Part shown: positions 41,116 to 54,243 of the stretch, piece by piece
Position numbering within the stretch: position 1 is the stretch's first letter
How the letters are laid out: the number at the start of each line of letters is the position of its first letter
Assembly (NCBI RefSeq): GCF_016918785.1
Contig: NZ_JAFFPT010000045.1
Span: 223,443-287,442, forward strand
DNA: 64,000 nucleotides
Source of the DNA: Leptospira ainazelensis
GTDB lineage: Bacteria > Spirochaetota > Leptospiria > Leptospirales > Leptospiraceae
Direction of reading: 5' to 3'
Position numbers and translations under genes: made by a program
Notes under the pieces: model-generated
Databases searched by the model: none
What the model was told of the DNA's origin: nothing
Seen by the model: only the letters and a program-made list of their open reading frames with translations

Positions 41116-41292
41116 TACAATATCGAAAGAAAAATCAGATACGGAAGTTGGAGATAGGCCGAAAAAAAAGCCTATCAATTTTCGAAGATGAAACGTAAGC
41201 GCCGTTCTATTTTTGTATCGTGTCCGACTTTAGGAAAGGATTCGATCAAAAACGCATTCAAAAAGTCGCTTGTCGCCGCCTAGGAGAAAAGG

Positions 41293-41874
41293 ATGAATCA
41301 AAATAAAACCGAGGAAGACTCGAATCCGAAATCAAACGTTTCTTTTTGGAAACGGTTTTTATTCTTTAGAGCGCTCAAAAAAGGAAACACCTTTGCCTTA
41401 AAAAAACTTTTGCGAAACGGATTGAATCCGAATGGGTTGACGTATTATGGAATGAGTCCGGTTTCTCTTGCAGTTAAATATCAGAATCCGAGTATCGTCG
41501 AAATTCTTTTGGAATTTTCAGCCGATCCGAACCAACCCGACGAAACCACCGGTTTGACTCCGTTGATCCATTCTGTTTTGGAAGATTCTTCGCCCGAGAT
41601 ATTGTCTTTGTTGGTTTTATACGGAGCAGATCTCAATCGAAAAGATAGTAACGGGATGAGTCCTCTTCATCACTGTGTGAACGAAGGAAAACTTTCTCCC
41701 TTTCGGATTCTTTTGGAGAAGGGGGCCGATCCGAACGTGCAAGATTTTGACGGAGTGACTTGTATGAATTTGGCGAAGTCCTCGCATGGGATGTCCGAAT
41801 TTGCCGAACTTCTTCTCAAACACGGGGCGGATCCGATGATCAAGGATAAACACGGGAAAATCTATCTTATGTAA
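41293..41874 (+). CDS. Ankyrin-repeat protein
   Basis: 193 residues with four to five ankyrin repeats from about residue 30: LNPNGLTYYGMSPVSLAVKYQNPSIVEILLEFSADPNQ, DETTGLTPLIHSVLEDSSPEILSLLVLYGADLNRKDSNGMSPLHHCVNEG, ILLEKGADPNVQDFDGVTCMNLAKSS and LLLKHGADPMIKDKHGK. No signal peptide, so cytoplasmic. Binds a protein partner. No partner can be named. Stands in a 177-base gap after the AraC gene, with 60 bases to RlmD. Confidence 0.9.
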   Translation: MNQNKTEEDSNPKSNVSFWKRFLFFRALKKGNTFALKKLLRNGLNPNGLTYYGMSPVSLAVKYQNPSIVEILLEFSADPNQPDETTGLTPLIHSVLEDSSPEILSLLVLYGADLNRKDSNGMSPLHHCVNEGKLSPFRILLEKGADPNVQDFDGVTCMNLAKSSHGMSEFAELLLKHGADPMIKDKHGKIYLM

Positions 41875-41934
41875 ACCGGCCCGAAGAACGAATTCAATTG
41901 ACAGAGCGGAGAGGATCAAAAGCCTGAAAGTAGA

Positions 41935-43116
<1,182 letters not shown>

Positions 43117-43519
43117 TATTGGATTGATAAAACTGTTCCTTTTTTAATCCGTTTCGATTTTCCCTTTTTAGAGGTTCTGAACTTTCAAGTAAAAAAAAGA
43201 ATGTTTGTAGGAGTTCCTACAAAACTATTTTTGTAAACGAACTTGGAAACGGAATTCAAGTTCGTTCCGAGGAAAATACAGTAGAAACATTCGTTTTTGA
43301 ATTTTCGACTTATATTCTATCCAAAAGCATTAAAATGTGGGAACTCACATATAGATTCAAATTTTATAAAATGGGATTCTTTAGTCTTTCGCAGTATTGG
43401 GTAGGCTTTTAATAAAAGACAGTTCCGATTTTATATACGAGACCGGAAATCAGAGAAGCGATTTTTTCGGGGAAAACAAGGAAGACTCGAGCCGGGGATC
43501 CGGCTCGAAAAATTTAGGA
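43117..43519. repeat. Gap with a near-perfect GTAGGA palindrome
   Basis: TTTGTAGGAGTTCCTACAAA (43204-43223), core GTAGGAGTTCCTAC at 43207-43220, is the best-formed single copy of the dispersed palindrome. Its flanks lengthen the stem by TTT/AAA. A variant ATGTGGGAACTCACAT lies at 43335-43350. It could end transcription of the methyltransferase. Nothing else recognised. Confidence 0.6.
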
Positions 43520-43912
43520 TTAAAGTTCAGGGAAAGGAGAATCTAGAATGATCTTGTCTTCTTTTAAAGAACATTTGGATTGAAGGAGAATCGTAAGAGG
43601 GGCGCCGATGATATAACCGCTCAGACCCTTGATTTCGGTGATACAATCGTCCACTTCCGTTTTTACGTAATTACCGTCCGACTTGATACCGGCCAATTGG
43701 TCCGATAAAAGGGAAAGAATCGAAACCGTCGCACGTCCGTTCAAAATGGTCGAGTTGATCAGATCGGTGACGATTGCGGCGTCTCTGATTTCACCGGCGG
43801 CTTCGGATCCTTTGATCCTTCCCGGCGCGATCCCGAGAGTATCAAATAATAAGCAGTTATAAACTTGGGAAAGAAAAAACAAAATGAGAATTCTACTGAA
43901 TAGAGTTTTCAA
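43520..43912 (-). CDS. Leptospira lipoprotein (TIGR04452-like)
   Basis: 130 residues. Signal peptide with lipobox QVYNC (Cys 20), then LLFDTLGIAPGRIKGSEAAGEIRDAAI, ILSLLSDQLAGIKSDGNYVKTEVDDCI and a C-terminal cysteine (SKCSL). The layout matches a Leptospira lipoprotein family I recall as TIGR04452. The exact family number should be treated as tentative. Outer- or inner-membrane lipid-anchored, role unknown. It lies alone. Confidence 0.62.
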   Translation of the reverse strand: MKTLFSRILILFFLSQVYNCLLFDTLGIAPGRIKGSEAAGEIRDAAIVTDLINSTILNGRATVSILSLLSDQLAGIKSDGNYVKTEVDDCITEIKGLSGYIIGAPLTILLQSKCSLKEDKIILDSPFPEL

Positions 43913-44088
43913 AGTCGACCTCTGATAATATGTTTAAGAAAGGTTATCTTTCACGGACCTAAGGTCAATCAGAAATAAATTTCATGGATAAAAATGAAAT
44001 CGATTCTACGTTTTACAAACGATACGGAGATTGTAGAATTTCGTAATATTCAAAAAAATATTTACAGCGTTTACCAAAACTCGATTAA

Positions 44089-44143
44089 ACTTTATCAGAA
44101 AGATCAAGCTGCAAGATTCTGTCCCAGTTTTGGGATTGAACCT
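44089..44143 (+). repeat. Dispersed hairpin repeat, copy 2
   Basis: Shares CTTTATCAGAAA, GATCAAGCTGCAAG, TCTGTCCC, GTTTTGGGA and GAACCT with 7836-7890 and the middle with the minus strand of 18811-18860. An open frame (43994-44215) runs through it, but this is explained by the repeat. It lies in the 327-base gap between the lipoprotein and the YhaN-like gene. Confidence 0.6.
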
Positions 44144-44239
44144 GGTCTTTCCGGAAGTTTTACGAAAAAGAATTTAAGAATTTTTGCATATACCGGATTC
44201 TACCTTTCGAATTGAATTCCGTAAAAGTCCGAAGGAATC

Positions 44240-46554
<2,315 letters not shown>

Positions 46555-46558
<4 letters not shown>

Positions 46559-47646
46559 CTTTCGCTTTTACCCGCATTTTTTTCGATTTGTTCCAGACCT
46601 AAGACCAGAATTTCGTTCCAGTCGGGGGCGTCGGCGCCGGACCAGTTTTGTCGGCGTTCCATTAGTTTTTCGTAAAATAGTTTCGCGACCGGGTTGTCGA
46701 TGAGGGTCGATGAAGTTTTGAGATCCGAGGTTTTGATTTCGATCTTTCTGCAAAGCGCCGTTTCGCAAAAACGATTCAGGGTTTCGGAGACTACGTGTTC
46801 GTCTTCCACGATTCCCGAAACACGAATCCGAATCGTGTCCTCCGGTGAAAAACGGGAAACCGTTTTTTCGAGTTCCGGAATTTCACCGGAAAGAGTTACG
46901 GAAAGAGAAAAGTCCTTAAATTCTCCGGCGGAAACGATCGCCCTTTCTTTCAAAACCGGAGTTCCGTTTTTTCCGAGGGAAACGATGTTGACGGTGCGGA
47001 CTCCGGATTCTCCCAAAGAAACGATACGAGGAGAACCGGGATAGGCTTTGATGAGCGAACCGGAAACCTCCGAACGTTTCGAATGAATATGACCTAACGC
47101 GAGATAGTCGAACTTCGCTTCGAGAAACGGTCCCGAATCGAGAATGGAATCCGCTTCTTCGGGAGAAGGACCGAGATATTCCACCATTTTTGTTTCGGTC
47201 CCGTGGAGAAGGGCGATTCTATATTGAACCTTCTTATCCTTAAATTGAATATTCGAATAATCTAAATTTCTGTTGAACGGAAAACCGAAAAACTCGGCGG
47301 AGACCCCGTCCGATTCTTCCAACCAGAGTTTTACGTTTTCACCCTTTTGGGGATAGAGCATGGGAGAAAGATCCGCGGAAATCGGATAGGCTCCTTCCGC
47401 AAGGCCGAGTTCTTCGTGGTTGCCGGGGATATAAAAAATTTTACCTGAAAAGGAATTGAGGATCGATTTTACTTCTTCTTTGAGCGCGGAGATATCGTTG
47501 TTTCGATCAAAAAGATCTCCGCAAAAGAGGATATGAGTGCATTGTTCTTCGGAGGCGACCGAGACGATCTCTTTGAGGACGGAAAGGGAATAGTCTTTTT
47601 CTTTTTGACTGAGATGCAGATCGGCGCTGTGTAAAAATCGAATCAT
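46555..47646 (-). CDS. SbcD/YhaO-like metallophosphoesterase (DNA nuclease)
   Basis: 363 residues. Calcineurin-type phosphoesterase motifs: DLHLS (D9, H11), CGDLFDRNN, IPGNHEE, and LGHIHSKR further on. Partner of the YhaN/SbcC-like ATPase encoded downstream with a 4-base overlap, so the two are made together, as in SbcDC/MRN complexes. Intact. The short C-terminal half (about 270-363) is basic and unlike SbcD, so it may be YhaO-like. A GC-rich hairpin array lies upstream. Confidence 0.87.
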
Positions 47647-47739
47647 GGGCTAGGTCCTAATTTCTAAGAATAGGGTTTTCCCCGGACAAAAATTCAAGGG
47701 AATCCGTTTCTTTTCGAATTTTTTTTTTCGAAATTTTGC

Positions 47740-47830
47740 GGGGCTTCCCGCCCTTGGGAAAGGGCGGTCGCGCTTCTTTCGCGCTCGCGGATTCCCGCTC
47801 GTTCTTTGTCTTCGACAAAGAACGCCTTCG
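47740..47830. repeat. GC-rich cluster of hairpins
   Basis: Two strong stems: CCGCCCTT (47748-47755)/AAGGGCGG (47760-47767) and an 11-base perfect stem CGTTCTTTGTC (47800-47810)/GACAAAGAACG (47814-47824) with TTC loop. CGCGC...CGCGC lies between. Base composition is much richer in G and C than the rest of the window. It separates the nuclease gene (start 47646) from the 48553 gene and could end transcription of the latter. Confidence 0.6.
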
Positions 47831-47857
47831 GCGCGCTGCAGATCGCTAAGCCGGGGA

Positions 47858-48553
47858 TTAACTTTGATCCAAAAAAGTGATGAGATGTTGTTCCACGTAT
47901 TGGATGACTTTTTGAATTCGATCGGAGGCGTTCCATTTTTCGGAGATCATTCGAGGAGCGCCCCAGAGAAAGATCGCTTCTATAAAAATTTTGCGGGGAT
48001 CGGGAAAGAAGGATTCGATCTTGATTTCGATTCCGTGGTCTTCCGGATCCTGCGGATTGAGAGGAGGAAGAACAAAACGAAGTCCTCCGCCCAGGATCGG
48101 TCTTCCGAGTTGTTGCAGACTGTCTCTGCTTTGTTTGAGACGTTTTTCCCAAATCTCGCCAAACGCGTGTTCCGTGGAAGCGTCGGTAAGAAGACGCACG
48201 GTGAGATCGCTTTTTACGACATTCTTCCCTTGGATCTGCCAGACCTTGTCGAAGGCTTCGATGACTCTTTCAAAATCCTCTTCGATGGATTCCAAAGAGC
48301 CGTCCGGGTTTTCGGAGATGATTAAGAGTTGTGTGATATTCGGTCCCGCGTTGATCACTTGGATCGTAAGAACCGATTGAGAGAGTTGTCTCGTAAGGAC
48401 GTTTTGATTCGGGCCGTAATTGGTTCCCGTGATTTCGATTCCCAATTCTTCCAGTTTAGCTTGGAACTGAAGAATTTCGGATTTCGATCTTACAACGATC
48501 GGTAAAAATAAATCGCTGAGTCCGACGTGAATGATACTTCGATTTCGATTCAT
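47858..48553 (-). CDS. Conserved protein of unknown function
   Basis: 231 residues from ATG 48553. An in-frame TTG ten codons further upstream is unlikely to be used. No signal peptide. Mixed alpha/beta with SIIHVGLSDLFLPIVVR at the start, QVINAGPNITQLLIIS, FDKVWQIQGKNVVKSDLTVRLLTD and a C-terminal FIEAIFLWGAPRMISEKWN. It resembles no family I can name. Same strand as the SBBP lipoprotein just upstream and the nuclease downstream. Confidence 0.6.
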   Translation of the reverse strand: MNRNRSIIHVGLSDLFLPIVVRSKSEILQFQAKLEELGIEITGTNYGPNQNVLTRQLSQSVLTIQVINAGPNITQLLIISENPDGSLESIEEDFERVIEAFDKVWQIQGKNVVKSDLTVRLLTDASTEHAFGEIWEKRLKQSRDSLQQLGRPILGGGLRFVLPPLNPQDPEDHGIEIKIESFFPDPRKIFIEAIFLWGAPRMISEKWNASDRIQKVIQYVEQHLITFLDQS

Positions 48554-48626
48554 AGTTTGGGGTCTTCCGATCCTTTCTAACAAAAGGATCTTTTTTGAAT
48601 AGAAAAGAAATTCTTCCGAACTTCGA

Positions 48627-50015
48627 TTAGCGATATTTGACTAAAAACAAATCCTGAGTTCCGTTGATGGCGATTCCGTTGATCGTTCCGGTTGCGGAAC
48701 CCGTTCCGTAAAACGATCCTTCCTGATCGATGATAAGTCCGTTACCCATTAAGGTTGCGCCGGGGGTTCCGATCTGACGAAGCCATTGTTGTTGTCCTTG
48801 CCCGTCGTATTTCACAAAGAATAGATCGTTATTGCCGATGGACGCGCTTGAACCGGTCAGCAAATTTCCGGTCGTATATCCGGTGGAAAAAACGTTTCCG
48901 ACAAAATCCGTCGATAAGGACATAACCGTCGTCGTCGATGTTCCTAAATTGACGCCGAATTGCTGAACCCATTGTTGAGTTCCGCTTGAGTTGAATTTAA
49001 AGATGGTTCCCGGATAGGCGGTTCCGGTATTTCCGGAACCGAAATCGGCGTTACTAGTCGCTCCTACAAAAACATTTCCGGAACGATCGAGAATGATCGG
49101 GCCTGTGAGGACTTCGAAAGTCGCTTGGCCTATGTGTTTGAACAACGTTCTGCTTCCGCTAGAGTTGTATTTGAAAACAAAGAGATCGTTGCCTCCGATT
49201 CCAGGGACGGTTAACGTAGAATAATTGGCTCCTCCCCAACCGGCGACAAAAGCCGAACCGGATGTCGGATCACAAACAACACTGGTTGCGGTGGTATTTG
49301 CTCCCGTAACCGAAAGTTGTGTGGCCCAGAATTGATTTCCGGAAGAATCAAAACGAACCACAAACATAGTTCCCCCAACGGCGACTGGACCACCGAAGGG
49401 TCCGTTCGTATCTCCGACCACATAAGAATTTCCGAGATCGTCCACACAGATGTCCGTTGGATTTAGAAAATAACTGCCTCCGGTCGGCCCGACTTGTTTG
49501 ATCCAGAGCGGAGTTCCGTCCAAAGAGAACTTGGCGACAAAAAGATCCTGACCGCTGAAGAGCGGGGCAGCAAAGGCCGCATTTGTATATCCGGCGATAT
49601 AAGAGTTACCGGAGGGGTCCGTTGCAATTCCGACCACAGTGAGAAGAGCTCCGGGCGCTCCCAGTTGAAAAGCCCAGGCTCGGCCGCTTTCGGCGTTGTA
49701 TTTAGCGATGGTAAGATCCTGAGTTCCGACCACGCTTCCGCTAAAAAGGGCTCCATCCGTTTCCCCCGCGACTACGATGTTCTGAAAAGGATCCAAGGCT
49801 ATGTCTTTCCCTCGACTACTTGTCCCCGCTTTTCCTTCGAGTACCGTCCATACTAAGGTCCCGGTGTTTTCGCGAAAGGAAATGGGATGGATCCCGGCGA
49901 AAAATTGTCCCAGCCAATATTCGCTCGTGGTCGGATTTCCGGAATTCATGAAATTTGCCGGATTACAAGCATGAAGTAAAATCCCAAAAACCGAGATGAA
50001 AAGATACCGTTTCAT
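48627..50015 (-). CDS. SBBP-repeat beta-propeller lipoprotein
   Basis: 462 residues. Signal peptide with lipobox LLHAC (Cys 16), then at least six SBBP-type (seven-bladed-propeller-like) repeats of about 50-60 residues, each with D-x-x-GN-x-Y-V/I-AG-x-T and a following VKF/VAKF-x-x-x-G-x-x-W pattern (for example DPSGNSYIAGYTN, DDLGNSYVVGDTN, DRSGNVFVGATSN, DFVGNVFSTGYTT). Surface or periplasmic protein. Leptospira has several such proteins of unknown role. The protein at 52749-54092 has related repeats. Confidence 0.85.
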   Translation of the reverse strand: MKRYLFISVFGILLHACNPANFMNSGNPTTSEYWLGQFFAGIHPISFRENTGTLVWTVLEGKAGTSSRGKDIALDPFQNIVVAGETDGALFSGSVVGTQDLTIAKYNAESGRAWAFQLGAPGALLTVVGIATDPSGNSYIAGYTNAAFAAPLFSGQDLFVAKFSLDGTPLWIKQVGPTGGSYFLNPTDICVDDLGNSYVVGDTNGPFGGPVAVGGTMFVVRFDSSGNQFWATQLSVTGANTTATSVVCDPTSGSAFVAGWGGANYSTLTVPGIGGNDLFVFKYNSSGSRTLFKHIGQATFEVLTGPIILDRSGNVFVGATSNADFGSGNTGTAYPGTIFKFNSSGTQQWVQQFGVNLGTSTTTVMSLSTDFVGNVFSTGYTTGNLLTGSSASIGNNDLFFVKYDGQGQQQWLRQIGTPGATLMGNGLIIDQEGSFYGTGSATGTINGIAINGTQDLFLVKYR

Positions 50016-50261
50016 TCTGCACCTAAAAAAATTCTAAAATAGCGGCCTAACGTTTTTGAAATAATCTATCAAAGATTCTGCATTCGTTCCGGGGGAAGAT
50101 TGGTAAGTTCTAAATAACGGATTATAATTTGAAAAGAAATTTACAGACCTCGGGAGATTTTTGCGGTCGGAAAACCGAAACTGGAACCGGAGGAAAGAAG
50201 TCGACTTCTCGAGGTGGAATGCGATATCCGTACTCAATATCCTAAAAAGAGTTTTCCATAG

Positions 50262-51275
50262 ATGAACTTAGAGACAGAAATCAGACAAGAAACGAATCTT
50301 TGCGATAAATCCGGGAATCTGAATTTAAACGCGGTAGGTTGGTCCAAAAAGCCGTTGCATAGGTGCAATCTGAGCGGACATTACCTGAGAAAAAAGAAAT
50401 GGAATTATTGGTGTATCTATGACGAAAACTTCTTGGCCTCGTTCACGATCTCGGACGTGGACTACGCCGGAGTTATCTTCGTCTATTGGCTCAATCGTAA
50501 AACGGGGGATTTCGAGGAAGGAACGATTCTTACTCCTTTTGGATCCGGTGTGAGTTTGGGACAACTTCTCGGAAGCAACGCGACTTATATCGGAAACAAC
50601 GCGAGACTTCAATTCTTCCGGGAAGAGGAAGGATATCGTCTTTCGATCAATTTTTCTCCAAGGAATAAAATTCCGGTTCAAGCCGAACTTTTTGTTCCCG
50701 TTCCGGAGAATTGGGAGACGCTCAACGTAGTCGTTCCTTGGTCCAAGAGAAGATTTCAATTTACTGAAAAGTTATTCGGAGTCGGCGCAAGCGGAACCGT
50801 TCGATACGGAGCGATGGAGCACAAATTCGAACCTGAGAATTCCTTTGCCTGTTTGGATTATGGAAGAGGGGTTTGGCCTTATTCCACAAAATGGAACTGG
50901 GCTTCGATGGTGGCGGTTAACGCAGGAGAAAAAATCGGGATCAATCTCGGAGCGGGATGGACGGACGAAACCGGAACCACCGAGAACGCAATTTTAGTAA
51001 ACGGAAGAATTTATAAGATCCCGTCTAACGCGGTTTTTGAGATCGATAAAGAAAACTGGATGAAACCCTGGCATTTGTACACGAAGGATTCGCAGGCGAT
51101 CGATCTGCAGTTCGTTCCCGAATTCCACAGAAAGGCTAACACAAATACGGGAATTCTCGCTTCTTCCGTACATCAGATGATCGGGAAATTCGAAGGTGTC
51201 ATCCGATTGGGAAAGAACGAATATAAGATTACGAACGGTCAAGGTTGGGCCGAAGATCATATCGCAAGATGGTAG
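50262..51275 (+). CDS. DUF2804 family protein
   Basis: 337 residues covering one DUF2804 domain: [21 protein letters not shown] and [16 protein letters not shown] near the N terminus, [37 protein letters not shown] in the middle and [15 protein letters not shown] at the end. Family of unknown function, cytoplasmic (no signal). Stop overlaps the DUF952 ATG by seven bases. AGAGTTTTCC is a weak ribosome site. Confidence 0.82.
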   Translation: MNLETEIRQETNLCDKSGNLNLNAVGWSKKPLHRCNLSGHYLRKKKWNYWCIYDENFLASFTISDVDYAGVIFVYWLNRKTGDFEEGTILTPFGSGVSLGQLLGSNATYIGNNARLQFFREEEGYRLSINFSPRNKIPVQAELFVPVPENWETLNVVVPWSKRRFQFTEKLFGVGASGTVRYGAMEHKFEPENSFACLDYGRGVWPYSTKWNWASMVAVNAGEKIGINLGAGWTDETGTTENAILVNGRIYKIPSNAVFEIDKENWMKPWHLYTKDSQAIDLQFVPEFHRKANTNTGILASSVHQMIGKFEGVIRLGKNEYKITNGQGWAEDHIARW

Positions 51276-51646
51276 AATCCTCTCCGAAATATATCTACAA
51301 TATCGCTTCTAAAAAAGATTACGAGGATGCGATCAAGAACGGTTTTTATACGACTGATTCTCTCACAAACGAAGGATTTATTCACAGTTCAAAAAAGAAT
51401 CAGGTGGAAGACACTGCGAATCGGATTTTTTCCGGAAGGAAGGATCTGGTTCTTCTCGTGGTCAAGATCGAAAAATTAAGATCGGAATTAAAATACGAAA
51501 CGAGCGATTCCCCTAAATTTTCGAAAGAGGAAGGGAAGAATATTTTTCCTCATATCTTCGGCCCTTTGAATGTGGACGCGGTGGAACATATTTACGAGAT
51601 CGCACCGGACGAAGAGGGAAGATTTCGTTTTCCATTCTTAGATTGA
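51269..51646 (+). CDS. DUF952 domain protein
   Basis: 125 residues. [32 protein letters not shown] and [18 protein letters not shown] match DUF952, a small family distantly related to glutathione-S-transferase-like or ADP-ribosyltransferase-type folds, function not set. The start at 51269 overlaps the previous stop. A TTG at 51245 would lengthen it by 8 residues and is less likely. Co-transcribed with DUF2804 and probably Tag. Confidence 0.8.
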   Translation: MVESSPKYIYNIASKKDYEDAIKNGFYTTDSLTNEGFIHSSKKNQVEDTANRIFSGRKDLVLLVVKIEKLRSELKYETSDSPKFSKEEGKNIFPHIFGPLNVDAVEHIYEIAPDEEGRFRFPFLD

Positions 51647-51688
51647 AAATCCGCTCGGAAAATCTTTTTGAGAGTAAAGAGAAAGAAA

Positions 51689-52270
51689 ATGAAAAGTAAG
51701 TCCGATAAAACACGTTGTGCTTGGGTAACTGAAGATCCTCTTTATATAAAGTATCACGATAAAGAATGGGGAACTCCCGTTCACGAGGATCGAAAACTTT
51801 TCGAATTCTTAATTTTAGAAGGTGCACAAGCAGGGCTTTCCTGGATTACGATCTTAAGAAAGAGAGAAAACTATAGAAAGGCTTTTGACGGGTTCGATCC
51901 TAAGAAGGTTGCGGGATACGGCGAAAAAAAGATTCAGTCTCTTCTCAAAGACGAGGGAATCGTCCGGAACCGATTGAAGATTCGATCCGCAGTTACAAAC
52001 GCAAAAGAGTTTTTGAATATTCAAAAAGAATACGGTTCTTTCGATAAGTATATCTGGGAATTTGTGAATCAAAAGACGATCTTTAATTCTTGGAAAACGA
52101 TCAGAGAAGCGCCGAACGAAACGGTTGAGTCAAGAGCGATGAGCAAGGATCTCAAAAAAAGGGGATTCAAGTTCGTGGGTTCTACGATTTGTTACGCCTT
52201 TATGCAAGCGACGGGAATGGTGATGGATCATACCGCGGACTGTTTTTGTTTTGTGAGAAAGGGGAAGTGA
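51689..52270 (+). CDS. tag: DNA-3-methyladenine glycosylase I
   Basis: 193 residues. Removes 3-methyladenine from alkylated DNA. TRCAWVTEDPLYIKYHDKEWGTP holds zinc ligands (C10 and H of YHDKEWG), EGAQAGLSWITILRKRENYRKAF is the base pocket, and the C-terminal DHTADCFC gives the other two zinc ligands. Also F-x-G-x-x-x-x-Y-A-x-x-QATG. ATG 51689 is used, with AGAGAAAG before it. TTG 51668 would give 7 extra residues. Intact and in an operon with DUF2804/DUF952. Confidence 0.95.
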   Translation: MKSKSDKTRCAWVTEDPLYIKYHDKEWGTPVHEDRKLFEFLILEGAQAGLSWITILRKRENYRKAFDGFDPKKVAGYGEKKIQSLLKDEGIVRNRLKIRSAVTNAKEFLNIQKEYGSFDKYIWEFVNQKTIFNSWKTIREAPNETVESRAMSKDLKKRGFKFVGSTICYAFMQATGMVMDHTADCFCFVRKGK

Positions 52271-52350
52271 ATTTTTTTGATCCTGCCGTAACGTAGACTT
52301 TACTGTGAAAGTCTCACACCCGCCTCGACCACTCAAGTTCAGCATTGGAG

Positions 52351-52591
52351 TTACCCACAAGTGGACTGAATCTTTCCAAGAATTTGTCGTAACAACGACA
52401 ATCCTCTGTGAAAGTCGCGCGCCCCGCCCAAATTTTCGGGTGGCGGGGCGGGTGGTGGAAAAATTCCGGCCGACTTTGCTCTATCAGAAAATCATAATTT
52501 TGCAAGTAAAAAACCCAAAATGTAGGAACTCCTATAAAAATTTTGATTGGGATTGTCCTGATTCGAGTTCGCTTTCTTAACTTGTGTGTAA
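52351..52591. repeat. Dispersed element with inverted ends, copy 1
   Basis: Ends TTACCCACAAGT (52351-52362) and ACTTGTGTGTAA (52580-52591) are near-perfect inverted repeats. Inside are GACTGAAT..AATTTGT.GTAAC.ACGACAATCCTC, a GC-rich stem (CCCCGCCC...GGGGCGGG), CTCTATCAGAAAAT, a TTTTGCAAGTAA tail and GTAGGAACTCCTAT (52522-52535). The same layout occurs at 58441-58701. No gene lies in the 52271-52748 gap. It is between the tag stop and the 3' end of the secreted repeat protein. Confidence 0.8.
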
Positions 52592-52748
52592 GGTTATCCA
52601 AGTTCAGGGCGCGCGGCTTTTACGGAAGATCGTCGTACCTCCGACAAAGTGAAACACAGTTTTACTTTACAAAAACGTTTCTTTCTTCCAGGCCATCTCT
52701 TTCGCAAAGATCTTATCATGCTTTCTCAGAAATATTTTTGAAACACCT

Positions 52749-54092
52749 CTAAGGAAAATTCTTTCTGATCGCTTCCTTGGATAAATTTCCATCCCAGTCG
52801 GTTTGAATCAAAAGAGCATCCACATACTGCGCGGGCTTTTTCTTAGTATAGGATAGTATAACGTATCCTTTTTCATTCTTAAGAATTTTACTCGCCATGT
52901 AAACTCTCTGCGAATGTTTTTTTTCCCAGATTTTTTTACCGAAGGAATCGAACTTCACCAAAACCATCGGTCCTTCTCCGTCCGAAAGAACGCCGAGAAA
53001 ACCTTGATCCGGCGATTCAATGATGGGATCCAAAAAATTATGTCCGCCTAACTTGTGTTTTACTTCCCAGATTGTCTCTCCGTTGGGAGAAAGTTTCAGA
53101 AACCAGACAGCTTTGTTTCCGGCGCCGGAAACTCCTCCGGATAAAAGAAGATTCCCATCCGTAAGTTTTAGCAGAGAAATGGCAAAATCTTCCACTCCCG
53201 GCGTTCCGAATTTCTTCTTCCAAAGAGGATTTCCGTCTTCGTCGTATCTCTGAACAATCACGTCTCTTTGAGATTCTTTTCCTGACACGTTATCCGTGCT
53301 TACTGCAAATGCGAAACCTCCGTCGGGAAGAGCGACGGAAGCGTCCGGAGCAAAATTTAAATCCGGAATGTATTTCGAATTCTTAACCGAGCCGTCTTTC
53401 CCGAAAAGTGTATAGAGAAAGCTCGTTTTGATTTTTGTGGAAATCACCGTTGTGTTTCCTTCTTTCTCGGTCGTTTCCACTTTATGAGAAACGGAAACTA
53501 GCCCCCTTAACTTTTCATTGGAAAGTTCTTGTAAGTGAAAGATCTGAGGATCCTCTAAACCGCAAAACCCGTCGCAGAATTCGTTCGCGTTGATAAAACG
53601 ATCTTCAATGAGTTCGCCTTGCGCGTTGTGTTTAGAAAAAGAAAGTTTCCGATTGAAAGTGGAACCTCCGATCGATCCGGCCGTGATAAAATTGCCATCC
53701 TGAGTTACGATGAGGTGTTCTCCTGGATAACTGTTGTGATCGTGAAGAGCTATCGAATAGCCCTCCATATCCACGGGCTTGCTAGGGTAAAGATATTTCC
53801 ACCAAACCGGGTTCCCATTGGAATCCACTTTGGCTATCCAAGCGGCCCCGTATTTCTTTTGTTCAATTTTAGAATCCATGTCTCCTTTTGCACAACTATT
53901 GGAAGAGCCGACGACGACAAAACTGCCGTCTTTGAATGAAGCGAGTCCCGAAGGAAGTTCCTCCGGACATTCATTCGGTTTGAGTCCGTTGAATTGTTCT
54001 CCTCCAAACATCGTCTGCCAAAGGGAGACGTTCTGGGCAAAACTCGAAGAAAGAATAAGGAAGAAAACTGAAAATAAAAACAATCGTTTCAT
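52749..54092 (-). CDS. Secreted repeat protein (beta-propeller-like)
   Basis: 447 residues. Signal peptide ([23 protein letters not shown]-type site). Repeats with aspartate-rich loops: [41 protein letters not shown] and [13 protein letters not shown] follow a propeller-blade pattern like that of the SBBP protein at 48627. Soluble periplasmic or secreted. Many Leptospira proteins with such repeats are unassigned, and no enzyme motif is visible. Confidence 0.78.
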   Translation of the reverse strand: MKRLFLFSVFFLILSSSFAQNVSLWQTMFGGEQFNGLKPNECPEELPSGLASFKDGSFVVVGSSNSCAKGDMDSKIEQKKYGAAWIAKVDSNGNPVWWKYLYPSKPVDMEGYSIALHDHNSYPGEHLIVTQDGNFITAGSIGGSTFNRKLSFSKHNAQGELIEDRFINANEFCDGFCGLEDPQIFHLQELSNEKLRGLVSVSHKVETTEKEGNTTVISTKIKTSFLYTLFGKDGSVKNSKYIPDLNFAPDASVALPDGGFAFAVSTDNVSGKESQRDVIVQRYDEDGNPLWKKKFGTPGVEDFAISLLKLTDGNLLLSGGVSGAGNKAVWFLKLSPNGETIWEVKHKLGGHNFLDPIIESPDQGFLGVLSDGEGPMVLVKFDSFGKKIWEKKHSQRVYMASKILKNEKGYVILSYTKKKPAQYVDALLIQTDWDGNLSKEAIRKNFP

Positions 54093-54243
54093 TGTATCTT
54101 GTTAACCTCGTGGAAAAAGGATTTTCGGAAAGAATTTAGAATTGTAAAGAATTTATTTAGGAATGAAGTCGAACTTTGCGAAAGGAAACGATAAACGAAG
54201 AATAAAACTTTTACAGTTCTTATAATATCGAAAGGGTATAACG

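Noticed and set aside
43994..44215. 73-residue plus-strand frame
   Set aside because: More than half lies inside the dispersed repeat at 44089-44143 and it has no ribosome site.
50034..50237. 67-residue minus-strand frame before the SBBP lipoprotein
   Set aside because: No ribosome site, no similarity to a known family, and it runs through the promoter region of the lipoprotein gene.
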